This document shows, one piece after another, positions 51,637 to 60,162 of a stretch of 64,000 bases of DNA (its first letter is position 1; each line of letters begins with the position of its first letter). The stretch comes from Mucilaginibacter sp. OK268 (lineage in GTDB: Bacteria; Bacteroidota; Bacteroidia; Sphingobacteriales; Sphingobacteriaceae), in contig NZ_FNJV01000001.1 of NCBI RefSeq assembly GCF_900103125.1, positions 1,302,001-1,366,000 on the forward strand, in the 5' to 3' direction. The notes beneath the pieces are model-generated. The model was not told where the DNA came from, searched no databases, and was given only the letters and a program-made list of their open reading frames with translations. A program made the translations under genes and the position numbers.

Positions 51637-53388
51637 ATGAAAACTGATACTCAAAAACCCGATAAAAAACCACCTGGTGTTTTTAGCTTGCTAAAGCCGT
51701 ACATGGGCCTCGTTTCTCTGCTTTTGTTGTTTGCATTAATCAGCAATGGCGTGAATCTTTGGTTGCCCAAGATAATAGCCAGCGGAATAGACGATTATAC
51801 TAAACAGCACTTTGTGTTTAGCGATATCATTAAAAAATTCTCATTAGCTGTACTGGTCATTTTTATTTTTAGTTATCTGCAAACCATTATTCAAACCTAT
51901 GCTTCGGAACGTGTAGCCCGCGATCTGCGGCAAAAACTGGCCGATAAGATATCCAGGCAAAGTCATGCTTTTATTGAAAAAGCCAATCCGTCCAAGCTGC
52001 TTACCAATCTAACGGCTGATGTTGATTCCATAAAGCTGTTTGTATCGCAGGCATTGGTATCTATCGTGTCCTCCTTGTTCATCATTATTGGTGCAAGCAT
52101 ATTACTGTTTACGATTAACTGGAAGCTTGCCCTGGCGGTGATTGCCATTATCCCGATCATCGGCGGTACATTTTTTTATGTGTTAAAGAACGTACGCGCG
52201 TTGTTTATAAAAAGCAGGGGGGTAATTGACCAACTGAACAAGGTAATCAACGAAAGTATCCTGGGCGCAGCGCTTATTCGTGTGATCAATTCGCAGCAGC
52301 TGGAGTATAATAAGTTTTTAGAGGCCAATACCGAGGCTAAACAATATGGCTTAAAAATACTGGGCTTTTTTGCCGGACTGATACCTATCGTAACCTTTAC
52401 AGCCAACCTGGCAGCCTTGACCATTTTAATGATGGGTGGCCATTTTGTGATCAACGGCAGCATGACCCTGGGTAGTTTTGCCGCCTTTAATAGCTATCTG
52501 TCATTACTCATATTTCCGATATTTATATTAGGCTTTATGAGTAACCTGATCGCGCAGGCCTCGGCATCATTTACCCGTATCAGTGTGGTGCTGGATGCAC
52601 CGGATATGGTTGATGCCGGAACTTTAAAAGAAACACTGCGCGGTGAAGTGGAACTTAAGGATGTGTCATTAGTGTATGGTCAAAAACCGGCGCTTAAAAA
52701 TGTATCGTTTTCGGTAGCGGCAGGATCAAAAATTGCTATCATCGGGCCTACAGCTGCCGGTAAAACGCAGCTGCTTTATTTGCTCACTAATCTCATCAAC
52801 CCAACATCCGGTTATGTGCATTATGACGGGCGCAGCATTGAGAGTTATAACAGCGAATCGTTCCATAGTCAGGTGGGTTTTGTTTTTCAGGATAGTATCA
52901 TTTTTAATATGAGCATCCGCGAAAACATTGCTTTTAGTGATACGGTTACGGATGAATCATTGGAAAAAGCCATTGAAACAGCCGAATTGAGGGACTTTAT
53001 CGATAACCTGCCAGAGAAGCTGAATACCATTGTTTCTGAACGTGGATCGAGTCTTTCTGGCGGACAAAAACAACGAATCATGCTGGCCAGGGCTTTGGCC
53101 GTTAACCCAAAAGTTTTATTGCTGGATGATTTTACAGCTAGGGTTGATACCAATACCGAGAAAAAGATATTAAGCAATATCCAGAAAAATTACCCCGGAT
53201 TAACCCTGATATCGGTTACCCAGAAAATAGCATCGGTTGAGCATTATGACCAGATCCTCCTGCTTACCCAAGGCGAAATAGTAGCCCGTGGCGTGCATGA
53301 TGAGCTGATGCAAACCAGTCCGGATTACGTACAGATATTTAACTCGCAGCAAAGTACCAGTAATTACGAACATGGCGCTGCTCATTAA
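51637..53388 (+). CDS. Heterodimeric ABC exporter, subunit with degenerate Walker B
   Basis: 583 residues: a six-helix membrane domain (1-320) plus nucleotide-binding domain. Walker A GPTAAGKTQ (about 370), intact signature LSGGQKQR (about 473), but Walker B VLLLDDF has Asp where the catalytic Glu is normal, and the switch His is replaced by Gln (SVTQK). This matches the degenerate-site subunit of heterodimeric exporters such as TM287/288 or BmrCD. It supplies its signature to the active site formed with its partner, encoded 103 bp downstream. Divergent from MarR, so probably a drug or toxic-compound exporter. Confidence 0.92.
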   Translation: MKTDTQKPDKKPPGVFSLLKPYMGLVSLLLLFALISNGVNLWLPKIIASGIDDYTKQHFVFSDIIKKFSLAVLVIFIFSYLQTIIQTYASERVARDLRQKLADKISRQSHAFIEKANPSKLLTNLTADVDSIKLFVSQALVSIVSSLFIIIGASILLFTINWKLALAVIAIIPIIGGTFFYVLKNVRALFIKSRGVIDQLNKVINESILGAALIRVINSQQLEYNKFLEANTEAKQYGLKILGFFAGLIPIVTFTANLAALTILMMGGHFVINGSMTLGSFAAFNSYLSLLIFPIFILGFMSNLIAQASASFTRISVVLDAPDMVDAGTLKETLRGEVELKDVSLVYGQKPALKNVSFSVAAGSKIAIIGPTAAGKTQLLYLLTNLINPTSGYVHYDGRSIESYNSESFHSQVGFVFQDSIIFNMSIRENIAFSDTVTDESLEKAIETAELRDFIDNLPEKLNTIVSERGSSLSGGQKQRIMLARALAVNPKVLLLDDFTARVDTNTEKKILSNIQKNYPGLTLISVTQKIASVEHYDQILLLTQGEIVARGVHDELMQTSPDYVQIFNSQQSTSNYEHGAAH

Positions 53389-53392
53389 AAAT

Positions 53393-53486
53393 AGATGTGC
53401 AGATTTCAGATGTGCGGATTCTGTTAATTCTAAAATTCTAAAAATTCGAGTTTAGACAAAAATCACTAAATCACTAATTCACTAAT
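53393..53486. repeat. Octamer-word element (locus F)
   Basis: Fills the spacer between the two exporter genes. Words in register: AGATGTGC (53393-53400), 7-nt AGATTTC, AGATGTGC (53408-53415), GGATTCTG, TTAATTCT, AAAATTCT. Then TCACTAAA, TCACTAAT, TCACTAAT (53463-53486), the reverse complement of the locus A series minus one unit. It ends five bases before the next ATG. Confidence 0.75.
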
Positions 53487-53491
53487 TATAT

Positions 53492-55252
53492 ATGAATTAC
53501 GATCTGAATAAGCTTAGCCAGGCACAGCAAAAGACCTCAACCCTTGCAGGACTTAAAAAGCTGTTGCAGCTAATTGCGCACGAAAAGAAGATACTTTTAC
53601 TTGCCCTGTTGGCTATATTAACCAACTCCTCGCTCAATTTATTGGGGCCTCTTGTTATTGGGCACACCATTGATACCTATGTGCAGCATAAGGATTATAG
53701 CGGGGTTATTCATAACGCCACTATATTGTTATGTATGTATTTGCTGGCTTTGTTTACCAGCTATAGTCAAACCAAGCTGATGGGTAGTGTAAGTCAGCGT
53801 ATGTTGTTTACCCTGCGTAACTCTATATTTAATAAGTTACAGCAGCTGCCGGTAGGTTTTTTTAACCAGAATAAGGCGGGCGACCTGATATCGAGGGTAA
53901 ACAATGATACCGACAAGCTGAACCAGTTTTTTTCTCAATCGCTGATGCAGTTTATCGGGAACATCTCTATCATGGTAGGCGCAGGTGTGTTTTTGTTACT
54001 GATTAAGTTTGAATTGGGTGTTGCCACGCTTGCCCCGGCTGTACTTATTTTGGTGTTGACACTGGTTTTATCACCCTGGATAAAACGCAAAAATGCACAG
54101 AACCTGAAAAGCGTAGGAGGGATGAGTTCGGAGATACAGGAAAGCCTGCATAATTTTAAGGTGATCATCGCTTTTAACCGCCGCGATTATTTCCGGAAAC
54201 GTTTTGAAACCGCCAATCGTGATAATTACAAAACCGCGATTGGCTCAGGATTGGCAAACAACGTTTTTATACCTGTTTATGGTTTGTTTGCCAGTATAGC
54301 ACAACTGATCGTGCTGGCCTTTGGTATTTATTTGATCACCATCGGACAGTTTAGTATTGGTTTGCTGGTGAGTTATTTATCATACTCCACCAACTTTTAT
54401 AACCCTTTGAGGCAATTAGCCGCGTTATGGACAAACTTTCAACTGGCTATGGCGGGCTGGGACAGGATATCACAAATACTGTCTCTCGAAACCGATCTGC
54501 CTGTTATGGAAAATGGGATATCTGAACAAAATGCCGCCCTGCTGGAATTCAGGAACGTACACTTTGGTTATAACGATGATCAGGAAATACTGCACAATAT
54601 CAGCTTTAAGCTGGAGCAGGGTAAAACCTACGCCCTGGTTGGCCCAACCGGTGGAGGTAAAACCACTACAGCATCACTGATTGCCCGCTTATATGATCCT
54701 TCAAAAGGATTGGTTATGCTGGATGGCCGTGACATCAGAACCTACAGCCTGGAAGAGCGCACCCAAAAAATTGGATTTATTTTACAGGAACCGTTTTTAT
54801 TTACCGGAACGGTTAAGGATAATATTTTATATGGTAACGATCTGTATAAGGATCACAGCAATGAACAGCTGGAAAAAGTGATCATTGATGCTAACCTGGG
54901 TAGTCTGCTGGCTATTTTTGAAAGTGGGCTGGAAACCCAGGTGCTTTCTTCGGGTGATAGCATCAGCCTTGGTCAAAAACAACTGATCGCTTTTATGCGG
55001 GCGGTATTGCGTAATCCTCAGATATTGATTTTGGATGAGGCTACGGCTAATATTGATACCATAACCGAGCAGTTATTGAGCGATATATTGAACAAGTTAC
55101 CAGATACTACCACCAGAGTGATCATCGCCCATCGCCTGAATACTATTGAAAATGCCGATGAGATATTTTTTGTTAATTCGGGCGAAGTATCAAGGGCCGG
55201 TTCGCTTAACGATGCTATGGATATGTTGCTGCAGGGCAAGCGGGTTAGTTAA
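53492..55252 (+). CDS. Heterodimeric ABC exporter, subunit with active Walker B
   Basis: 586 residues, same architecture as its neighbour. Walker A GPTGGGKTT (about 384), Walker B ILILDEATANID with catalytic Glu (about 513) and switch His in IIAHRLNTIE are intact. Its signature is degenerate: ISLGQ in place of LSGGQ (about 490). The two subunits therefore build one competent site (this Walker A/B with the partner's LSGGQ) and one impaired site. This is strong evidence that they form a heterodimer. The promoter is shared; the spacer is a repeat with no obvious separate promoter. Confidence 0.92.
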   Translation: MNYDLNKLSQAQQKTSTLAGLKKLLQLIAHEKKILLLALLAILTNSSLNLLGPLVIGHTIDTYVQHKDYSGVIHNATILLCMYLLALFTSYSQTKLMGSVSQRMLFTLRNSIFNKLQQLPVGFFNQNKAGDLISRVNNDTDKLNQFFSQSLMQFIGNISIMVGAGVFLLLIKFELGVATLAPAVLILVLTLVLSPWIKRKNAQNLKSVGGMSSEIQESLHNFKVIIAFNRRDYFRKRFETANRDNYKTAIGSGLANNVFIPVYGLFASIAQLIVLAFGIYLITIGQFSIGLLVSYLSYSTNFYNPLRQLAALWTNFQLAMAGWDRISQILSLETDLPVMENGISEQNAALLEFRNVHFGYNDDQEILHNISFKLEQGKTYALVGPTGGGKTTTASLIARLYDPSKGLVMLDGRDIRTYSLEERTQKIGFILQEPFLFTGTVKDNILYGNDLYKDHSNEQLEKVIIDANLGSLLAIFESGLETQVLSSGDSISLGQKQLIAFMRAVLRNPQILILDEATANIDTITEQLLSDILNKLPDTTTRVIIAHRLNTIENADEIFFVNSGEVSRAGSLNDAMDMLLQGKRVS

Positions 55253-55423
55253 AGGATTTGGCTATGATATTTATTTATAATGATTGGTGCTAAGGTTTTA
55301 ACCCGCTACAATAAGTGATCTTATAAAAATTAAAAAATGTTGCCTCGAATAAAATAGTTGTAGTATCGACACTAAATATTTGCATAATTATTTTTACACT
55401 TGCAAATAAACTTTAACCAAATT

Positions 55424-56128
55424 ATGCAGAAGTATACCGGCGAGACACGCATTTTAGCGGCGACAGATTGTATCATTTTTGGATTCGACGGATTTAATAT
55501 CAAATTATTGCTTGTACAACGTGGTCTTGAACCCGAGAAAAATAAATGGAGCCTGATGGGAGGCTTTATACAGCCTTCGGAGTCGCCAGATGATGCCGCC
55601 AACCGCATATTAGAATTACGTACGGGGCTTAAAAATGTATACATGGAGCAGTTTCATGTATTTGGTCATCCAGACCGCGACCCGGTGGAGAGAACTTTGT
55701 CTATCGCTTACTTCGCGCTGATTGATATTCATCAGTATGAAAAACAACTAAGCGAAGAGTATCACCCAGAATGGTTTTTACTGAATGAAATGCCCGAGCT
55801 GATATTTGACCATACAGAAATGGTAAGGCTTGCCTTACGCCAGTTGCGTTATAAGGCCGCGTTACACCCAATCCTGTTTCAGCTATTACCAGAAAAATTC
55901 ACCATACCGCAACTGCAGGCACTTTATGAAGGCGTTTATCAAACCAAGTTTGACGATCGTAACTTTAGCCGTAAACTATTATCAACCGGTTTGCTGGTAA
56001 AACTGCCAGAGAAAGATAAATTGTCGTCAAAGAAAGGCGCTTTTTATTACAAACTTGACCAATCTCATTACGAACAGAATTTTGAATCGTTCCTGAACCT
56101 GGTACCTAACCCCGAGAAATTCTTTTAG
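55424..56128 (+). CDS. NrtR/AraR-like Nudix-fold transcriptional regulator
   Basis: 234 residues from the ATG at 55424; an in-frame TTG at 55400 is less likely. N-terminal Nudix domain: FGFDGFNIKLLLVQRGLEPEKNKWSLMGGFIQPSESPDDAANRILELRTGL. The Nudix box is broken: the R-E-x-x-E-E part reads R-I-L-E-L-R, so hydrolysis is unlikely. A C-terminal winged helix follows: LFQLLPEKFTIPQLQALYEGVYQTKFDDRNFSRKLLSTGLLVKL. This is the architecture of NrtR and of Bacteroides AraR, which bind ADP-ribose or sugars and repress transport or NAD genes. No target gene is adjacent. Confidence 0.88.
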   Translation: MQKYTGETRILAATDCIIFGFDGFNIKLLLVQRGLEPEKNKWSLMGGFIQPSESPDDAANRILELRTGLKNVYMEQFHVFGHPDRDPVERTLSIAYFALIDIHQYEKQLSEEYHPEWFLLNEMPELIFDHTEMVRLALRQLRYKAALHPILFQLLPEKFTIPQLQALYEGVYQTKFDDRNFSRKLLSTGLLVKLPEKDKLSSKKGAFYYKLDQSHYEQNFESFLNLVPNPEKFF

Positions 56129-56167
56129 TTAAGATAGGGTAAAAGTTATATTGGAAGCTTTACTAAG

Positions 56168-56191
56168 AGTGGGTTTACATGTAAACCCACT
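56168..56191. promoter_or_regulatory. Perfect 24-bp palindrome in a convergent spacer
   Basis: AGTGGGTTTACA followed by its exact complement TGTAAACCCACT. The half-site ATGTAAACCCA occurs here (56179-56189) and again at 56267-56277 in the same spacer. It lies 40 bp after the Nudix-regulator stop. It could be a terminator (no T-run) or a regulator-binding site; the repeated half-site favours the latter. Confidence 0.45.
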
Positions 56192-56312
56192 ATATAATCA
56201 TAAATTAGACTTAATTTACTGATTATCAATTATATATATAGATGTTAGCCATAAAAAGTGTAAACCATGTAAACCCAGTTTTAACAAAATTGGCCACCTG
56301 TTTGGGTTTTTA

Positions 56313-58433
56313 CTAAGCTAAGTTTTTAGGGATCGAAACCATAAATGTTGCACCTTTATTGGGCGAGGATGTTACTTCGATACTGCCCCGGTGTTTTTCG
56401 ATAATACCAAATACGATAGAAAGCCCCAGTCCGGTACCTTCGCCAATGCCTTTAGTGGTAAAGAATGGTTCAAAGATCCGTTGTTTTGTTTCTTCGGTCA
56501 TGCCTACACCCGTATCGGTAATTTCGATGGTAATGTGATCGGCATAGTCCTTAGTAATGATCATAATACATTCATCGCTATGATGATCTTTACTTTTAAT
56601 GGCATATATGCTGTTGTTGATCAGGTTAATGATCAGCTGATTAATTTTGCCCGGATAACAGTTTAAAGGCTCCAGTTTGTCAAAAACAGGCCTGATCTCG
56701 ATGTAGTATGGAATAGTACTTCTTAAAATAAGGAGGTTGTTCAGGATTGATTTATTGATGTCGGCAGTTTTTAATACCTGCTCATCGGTACTGCTAAAGG
56801 TGCGCAGGCTGTTTACTATTTCTGCCGTTCTGTTTGCACCATCTTCTATGCCATTTAATAAAACAGTTATCTCATCCTTAATAAAATTGAGGTCGATCTT
56901 TTGTTTGTAATCATCCAGCTCTTTAAAAAAAAAGGTTTGCCCCGGGTTATTCAAGGCATCGTCATACTTATCCAGTAACGCTAAAAGCTCATCAAAATCA
57001 AGCCGTAAAGGAGCGATGTTTGAACTTACAAAGTTAATGGGGTTATTAATTTCATGAGCCACGCCGGCTGTAAGTTGGCCCAGCGAGGCCATTTTTTCGT
57101 TATCGATGAGTTGCTTTTGAGTAACTGTAAGATTATCGATAGATAACGAAAGGCTTTTATTGATCTTAATTAATTCTTCAGTTCGCTCTTTTACCTTGCT
57201 TTCCAGCAAAATATTTTGCTGAATTATTAATCGCTCATTTTCCTGGGCAACGGTAAGTGCAAAACTTTGTGATTCGTTTTTTTGGTAACGGTAAAAGTTA
57301 ATTTTTCCTGCTAAAGCTGCCGAAAACAGGATCAGTTCTAAAACGGAACTGTAAATCACAATATTAGCTGTTATATTGTCGTAGGGAATAAATCCCTTAT
57401 TACGCGCTACAGACATCAACAAACTGATTAAGAATATCCCCCAGCTTAGCAAAAAGAATTTGGCTGGTTTGAAATTACTCTTAAAGTATAAATAAGCTCC
57501 TATAATAAGCAGGCTAATTGCAGTGATAGCTGTACTAATGGTGATTAAATTATAGGCAATACCGGCCATGCCTGCTACAATCACCATAAGAGTTACTAAG
57601 TAGAATAGATAGAGTAACAGATAATATTTATACCACTGCTTTAAATTTTGTTTGAGCTGTAAAAACTTACTCATAAAAAGCAAAATGGAAAATCCGAGCA
57701 ATACCCTAATCACAGGGATCACATAATTATTTAAAGTGGTTATATCTGTTGTAAGTAAATTAGTTCCATAGCCACGTTTAAGTAACTGGGACAGGCCTAA
57801 ACAAACGATATAATTTACATAATACAGGTAACTGTAATCGCCAACAATAAAAAATAACAATAAATTATACAAGGCCATCACTATAAAAACACCTACTATG
57901 ATACCGGTGGTAATATTTTCAATATTACGGCTTTCTAAAAACGCCGGGGCGCTGTAAATTTTTATCGGAACAACGGCAGAAGCATTGCTTCTTATACGTA
58001 AATATACGGTGCTTGATGTTCCCGGTAAGAGTGGGCAATTGATAAAAGCGAGGTTTTGAGTATGATCAGGACTTAGATGGCGCGGGGCTATGCTTGTGTT
58101 TACTGTATAATAAAGGTCGAATTCATCAATAACACTGGCATTTATACCAATAGTGATCAGCGGCTCTTTACTGTTGTTTTTTAAGTTGAATTTTATCCAC
58201 GTGGTAGATTTTGAAAGCCTTAAAGCCGGAAGCGTTTGTTCAATGCGGTGAAACTTATTGTTATTTACAACCTGGTCGATGTTTAAATTATTGTCAGGAG
58301 CTTCAAGCTCGTAAAAGTATCTGTTGGTTAATAGTTGTGATCGGTTGCTATTAATAACCAATGTATCAGTTGGGTAGGCAAAAGTTGCAAGCCCCAATAC
58401 CAGCAGATACCCGGTTAATAATATTTTTTTCAT
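56313..58433 (-). CDS. 7TMR-DISM sensor histidine kinase
   Basis: 706 residues. Signal peptide (ending LATFAYP), a periplasmic 7TMR-DISMED2-like beta domain (about 30-165: TTWIKFNLKNNSKEPLITIGIN), seven membrane helices (about 178-390), a coiled coil (ESQSFALTVAQENERLIIQQNILLESKVKERTEEL), then HisKA with the phosphoacceptor in LTAGVAHEINNPINF (His about 460). HATPase_c follows with N-box QLIINLINNSIYAIKS, G1 DTGVGMTE and G2 GEGTGLGLSI. The periplasmic domain probably senses a carbohydrate-like ligand. Divergent from the receiver protein, its likely partner. Confidence 0.93.
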   Translation of the reverse strand: MKKILLTGYLLVLGLATFAYPTDTLVINSNRSQLLTNRYFYELEAPDNNLNIDQVVNNNKFHRIEQTLPALRLSKSTTWIKFNLKNNSKEPLITIGINASVIDEFDLYYTVNTSIAPRHLSPDHTQNLAFINCPLLPGTSSTVYLRIRSNASAVVPIKIYSAPAFLESRNIENITTGIIVGVFIVMALYNLLLFFIVGDYSYLYYVNYIVCLGLSQLLKRGYGTNLLTTDITTLNNYVIPVIRVLLGFSILLFMSKFLQLKQNLKQWYKYYLLLYLFYLVTLMVIVAGMAGIAYNLITISTAITAISLLIIGAYLYFKSNFKPAKFFLLSWGIFLISLLMSVARNKGFIPYDNITANIVIYSSVLELILFSAALAGKINFYRYQKNESQSFALTVAQENERLIIQQNILLESKVKERTEELIKINKSLSLSIDNLTVTQKQLIDNEKMASLGQLTAGVAHEINNPINFVSSNIAPLRLDFDELLALLDKYDDALNNPGQTFFFKELDDYKQKIDLNFIKDEITVLLNGIEDGANRTAEIVNSLRTFSSTDEQVLKTADINKSILNNLLILRSTIPYYIEIRPVFDKLEPLNCYPGKINQLIINLINNSIYAIKSKDHHSDECIMIITKDYADHITIEITDTGVGMTEETKQRIFEPFFTTKGIGEGTGLGLSIVFGIIEKHRGSIEVTSSPNKGATFMVSIPKNLA

Positions 58434-58550
58434 GATATAATTGTTACACCTATACAGAACAATAATTATAATAAAAATGCGCAGTAAATTAAACTTTGCA
58501 TAAATTTACTTTTGTAAGCCGATATTATCCGTTCACTAAAGTGTTTTGCT

Positions 58551-59000
58551 ATGGCCGTAGGAGTGTTGTATGTTGATGATGAAATAAATAACCTGAATAG
58601 TTTTAAGGCAGCCTTTAGACGCGACTTTAACATATATACGGCCAGCTCTGCTGTTGAAGGGCGCAGGATACTGAATGGGAATGAGATTGGGGTGATCATT
58701 ACAGACCAGCGTATGCCCGTTACTACCGGGATTGAATTTTTGGAATCTGTTTTGCAAACGAATCCCGACACGATCAGAATATTACTAACCGGGTTTTCAG
58801 ATATCAACGCCGTTATTGATGCTATTAACCGGGGACAGGTTTATAAATACCTGGTAAAGCCATGGCAAAATGATGAACTCCGGATCCACATTCAAAATGC
58901 CATTGAAATTTATATCCTTCGAAAAGAAAATAAAGAGCTCACCTATAAATTACAGATAGCGAACATGGAGCTGGAAACACTGGCTAAAGCTTTCAGGTAA
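58551..59000 (+). CDS. Stand-alone response-regulator receiver protein
   Basis: 149 residues. Full receiver: acidic pocket LYVDDE (Asp9-Asp10), phosphoacceptor Asp52 in VIITDQRMP, Thr80 in ILLTGFSD and Lys103 in YLVKPWQ. The pattern V-D-D-E-x-x-N-L and LVKPW is that of RpfG/HD-GYP-linked receivers, but no output domain is present; a helical tail (NAIEIYILRKENKELTYKLQIANMELETLA) could dimerise. It is 117 bp from and divergent to the histidine kinase, which probably phosphorylates it. Confidence 0.92.
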   Translation: MAVGVLYVDDEINNLNSFKAAFRRDFNIYTASSAVEGRRILNGNEIGVIITDQRMPVTTGIEFLESVLQTNPDTIRILLTGFSDINAVIDAINRGQVYKYLVKPWQNDELRIHIQNAIEIYILRKENKELTYKLQIANMELETLAKAFR

Positions 59001-59124
59001 TATGTACCCCTGTCTGGCCTTCTGGACAATATTACTTATAAAGATTATATTAGTTTATTGCCCGTATTTGGGGTTATTTTGCCTTGAAATAAGGTTGAAT
59101 TAGGCGGGTTGTAAACGTTAACCA

Positions 59125-60141
59125 ATGAAAAGGATCTTATTCATAGCCTTTAATTTTGTTCTTTTTATTCAGTGTGTTATAGCGCAACAACGGCCACAGT
59201 ACACACAGTATATTTTTAATAGTTACCTTTTAAATCCGGCATTATCGGGTATTGAAAACTATACCGACGTAAAAACCGGCTATCGCAGCCAGTGGACAGG
59301 CCTGGAGGGTGCGCCGATAACAGCCTATCTGTCGGTAAATATGCCCATTGGTAAAAACTTTATACAAGGCGATGCTACGGCTTTCCCGGCCAGTGGGGGG
59401 CTTAATCCGGCCAGCAGATTATATACGCAGCAGTACCAGGCGGCTGAACCCCATCACGGTGTTGGATTAACGGTGGTATCAGACAAGACCGGTCCTTTTA
59501 CACAAACAAATATCGATGCAACTTATGCCTATCACCTGGGGCTTACCAGTCGGTTAAATCTCGCGGTTGGGGTATCAGCGGGCTTTAGCCATAATGTACT
59601 AAACCTGTCGCAGGTAAGCACGGCCGACGCTTCTGATCCTATATTAAACACTTTAGATAATAACCAATGGAAACCCGATCTTGGGATAGGTATTTGGGCT
59701 TATGCTTCTGATTATTTTATAGGTGTTTCGGCGCAGCAGATATTGCCTCAGAATGTGTATATAACCAGCAAGGCAAATCTTTATCAGAACAAAACTGTAC
59801 CTCATTATTTTTTAACAGGAGGGTTTAAAGTTTTTTTATCTGAGGATGTTACGCTTATACCCTCGGTCATGTTGAAGTATATTCAGCCGCTACCCACAAC
59901 GTATGATATCAACATGAAATTATCCTTTGCCGATAAACTTTGGATAGGTGGCTCATACCGTCATAATGACTCCTACGCCGGATTAGTAGGGCTTAATCTG
60001 AGCTCATTTGTCAATATTGGCTATTCTTATGACGTCACTACATCCGCGTTGAATACTGTAAGTAATGGTACACATGAAATTGTGATCAGTATATTACTTA
60101 ATAACCGTTATAAGGTAAGTAGTGCTCAACATACGTTTTAG
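59125..60141 (+). CDS. PorP/SprF-family outer-membrane protein
   Basis: 338 residues. Signal peptide ends QCVIAQ. The mature part starts QRPQYTQYIFNSYLLNPALSGIENYTDVKTGYRSQWTGLEGAP, the hallmark of the PorP/SprF family (Y-x-x-N-x-x-x-x-N-P-A-x-x-G, then R-x-Q-W). A transmembrane beta-barrel follows (VGVSAGFSHNVLNLSQV, then LWIGGSYRHNDSYAGLVGLNLS). The family is associated with type IX secretion and gliding, where some members anchor large secreted proteins. No large repeat adhesin or CTD protein is adjacent, so its partner is elsewhere. Confidence 0.93.
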   Translation: MKRILFIAFNFVLFIQCVIAQQRPQYTQYIFNSYLLNPALSGIENYTDVKTGYRSQWTGLEGAPITAYLSVNMPIGKNFIQGDATAFPASGGLNPASRLYTQQYQAAEPHHGVGLTVVSDKTGPFTQTNIDATYAYHLGLTSRLNLAVGVSAGFSHNVLNLSQVSTADASDPILNTLDNNQWKPDLGIGIWAYASDYFIGVSAQQILPQNVYITSKANLYQNKTVPHYFLTGGFKVFLSEDVTLIPSVMLKYIQPLPTTYDINMKLSFADKLWIGGSYRHNDSYAGLVGLNLSSFVNIGYSYDVTTSALNTVSNGTHEIVISILLNNRYKVSSAQHTF

Positions 60142-60162
60142 CCCTCTCCGCGGCTTGGGAGG

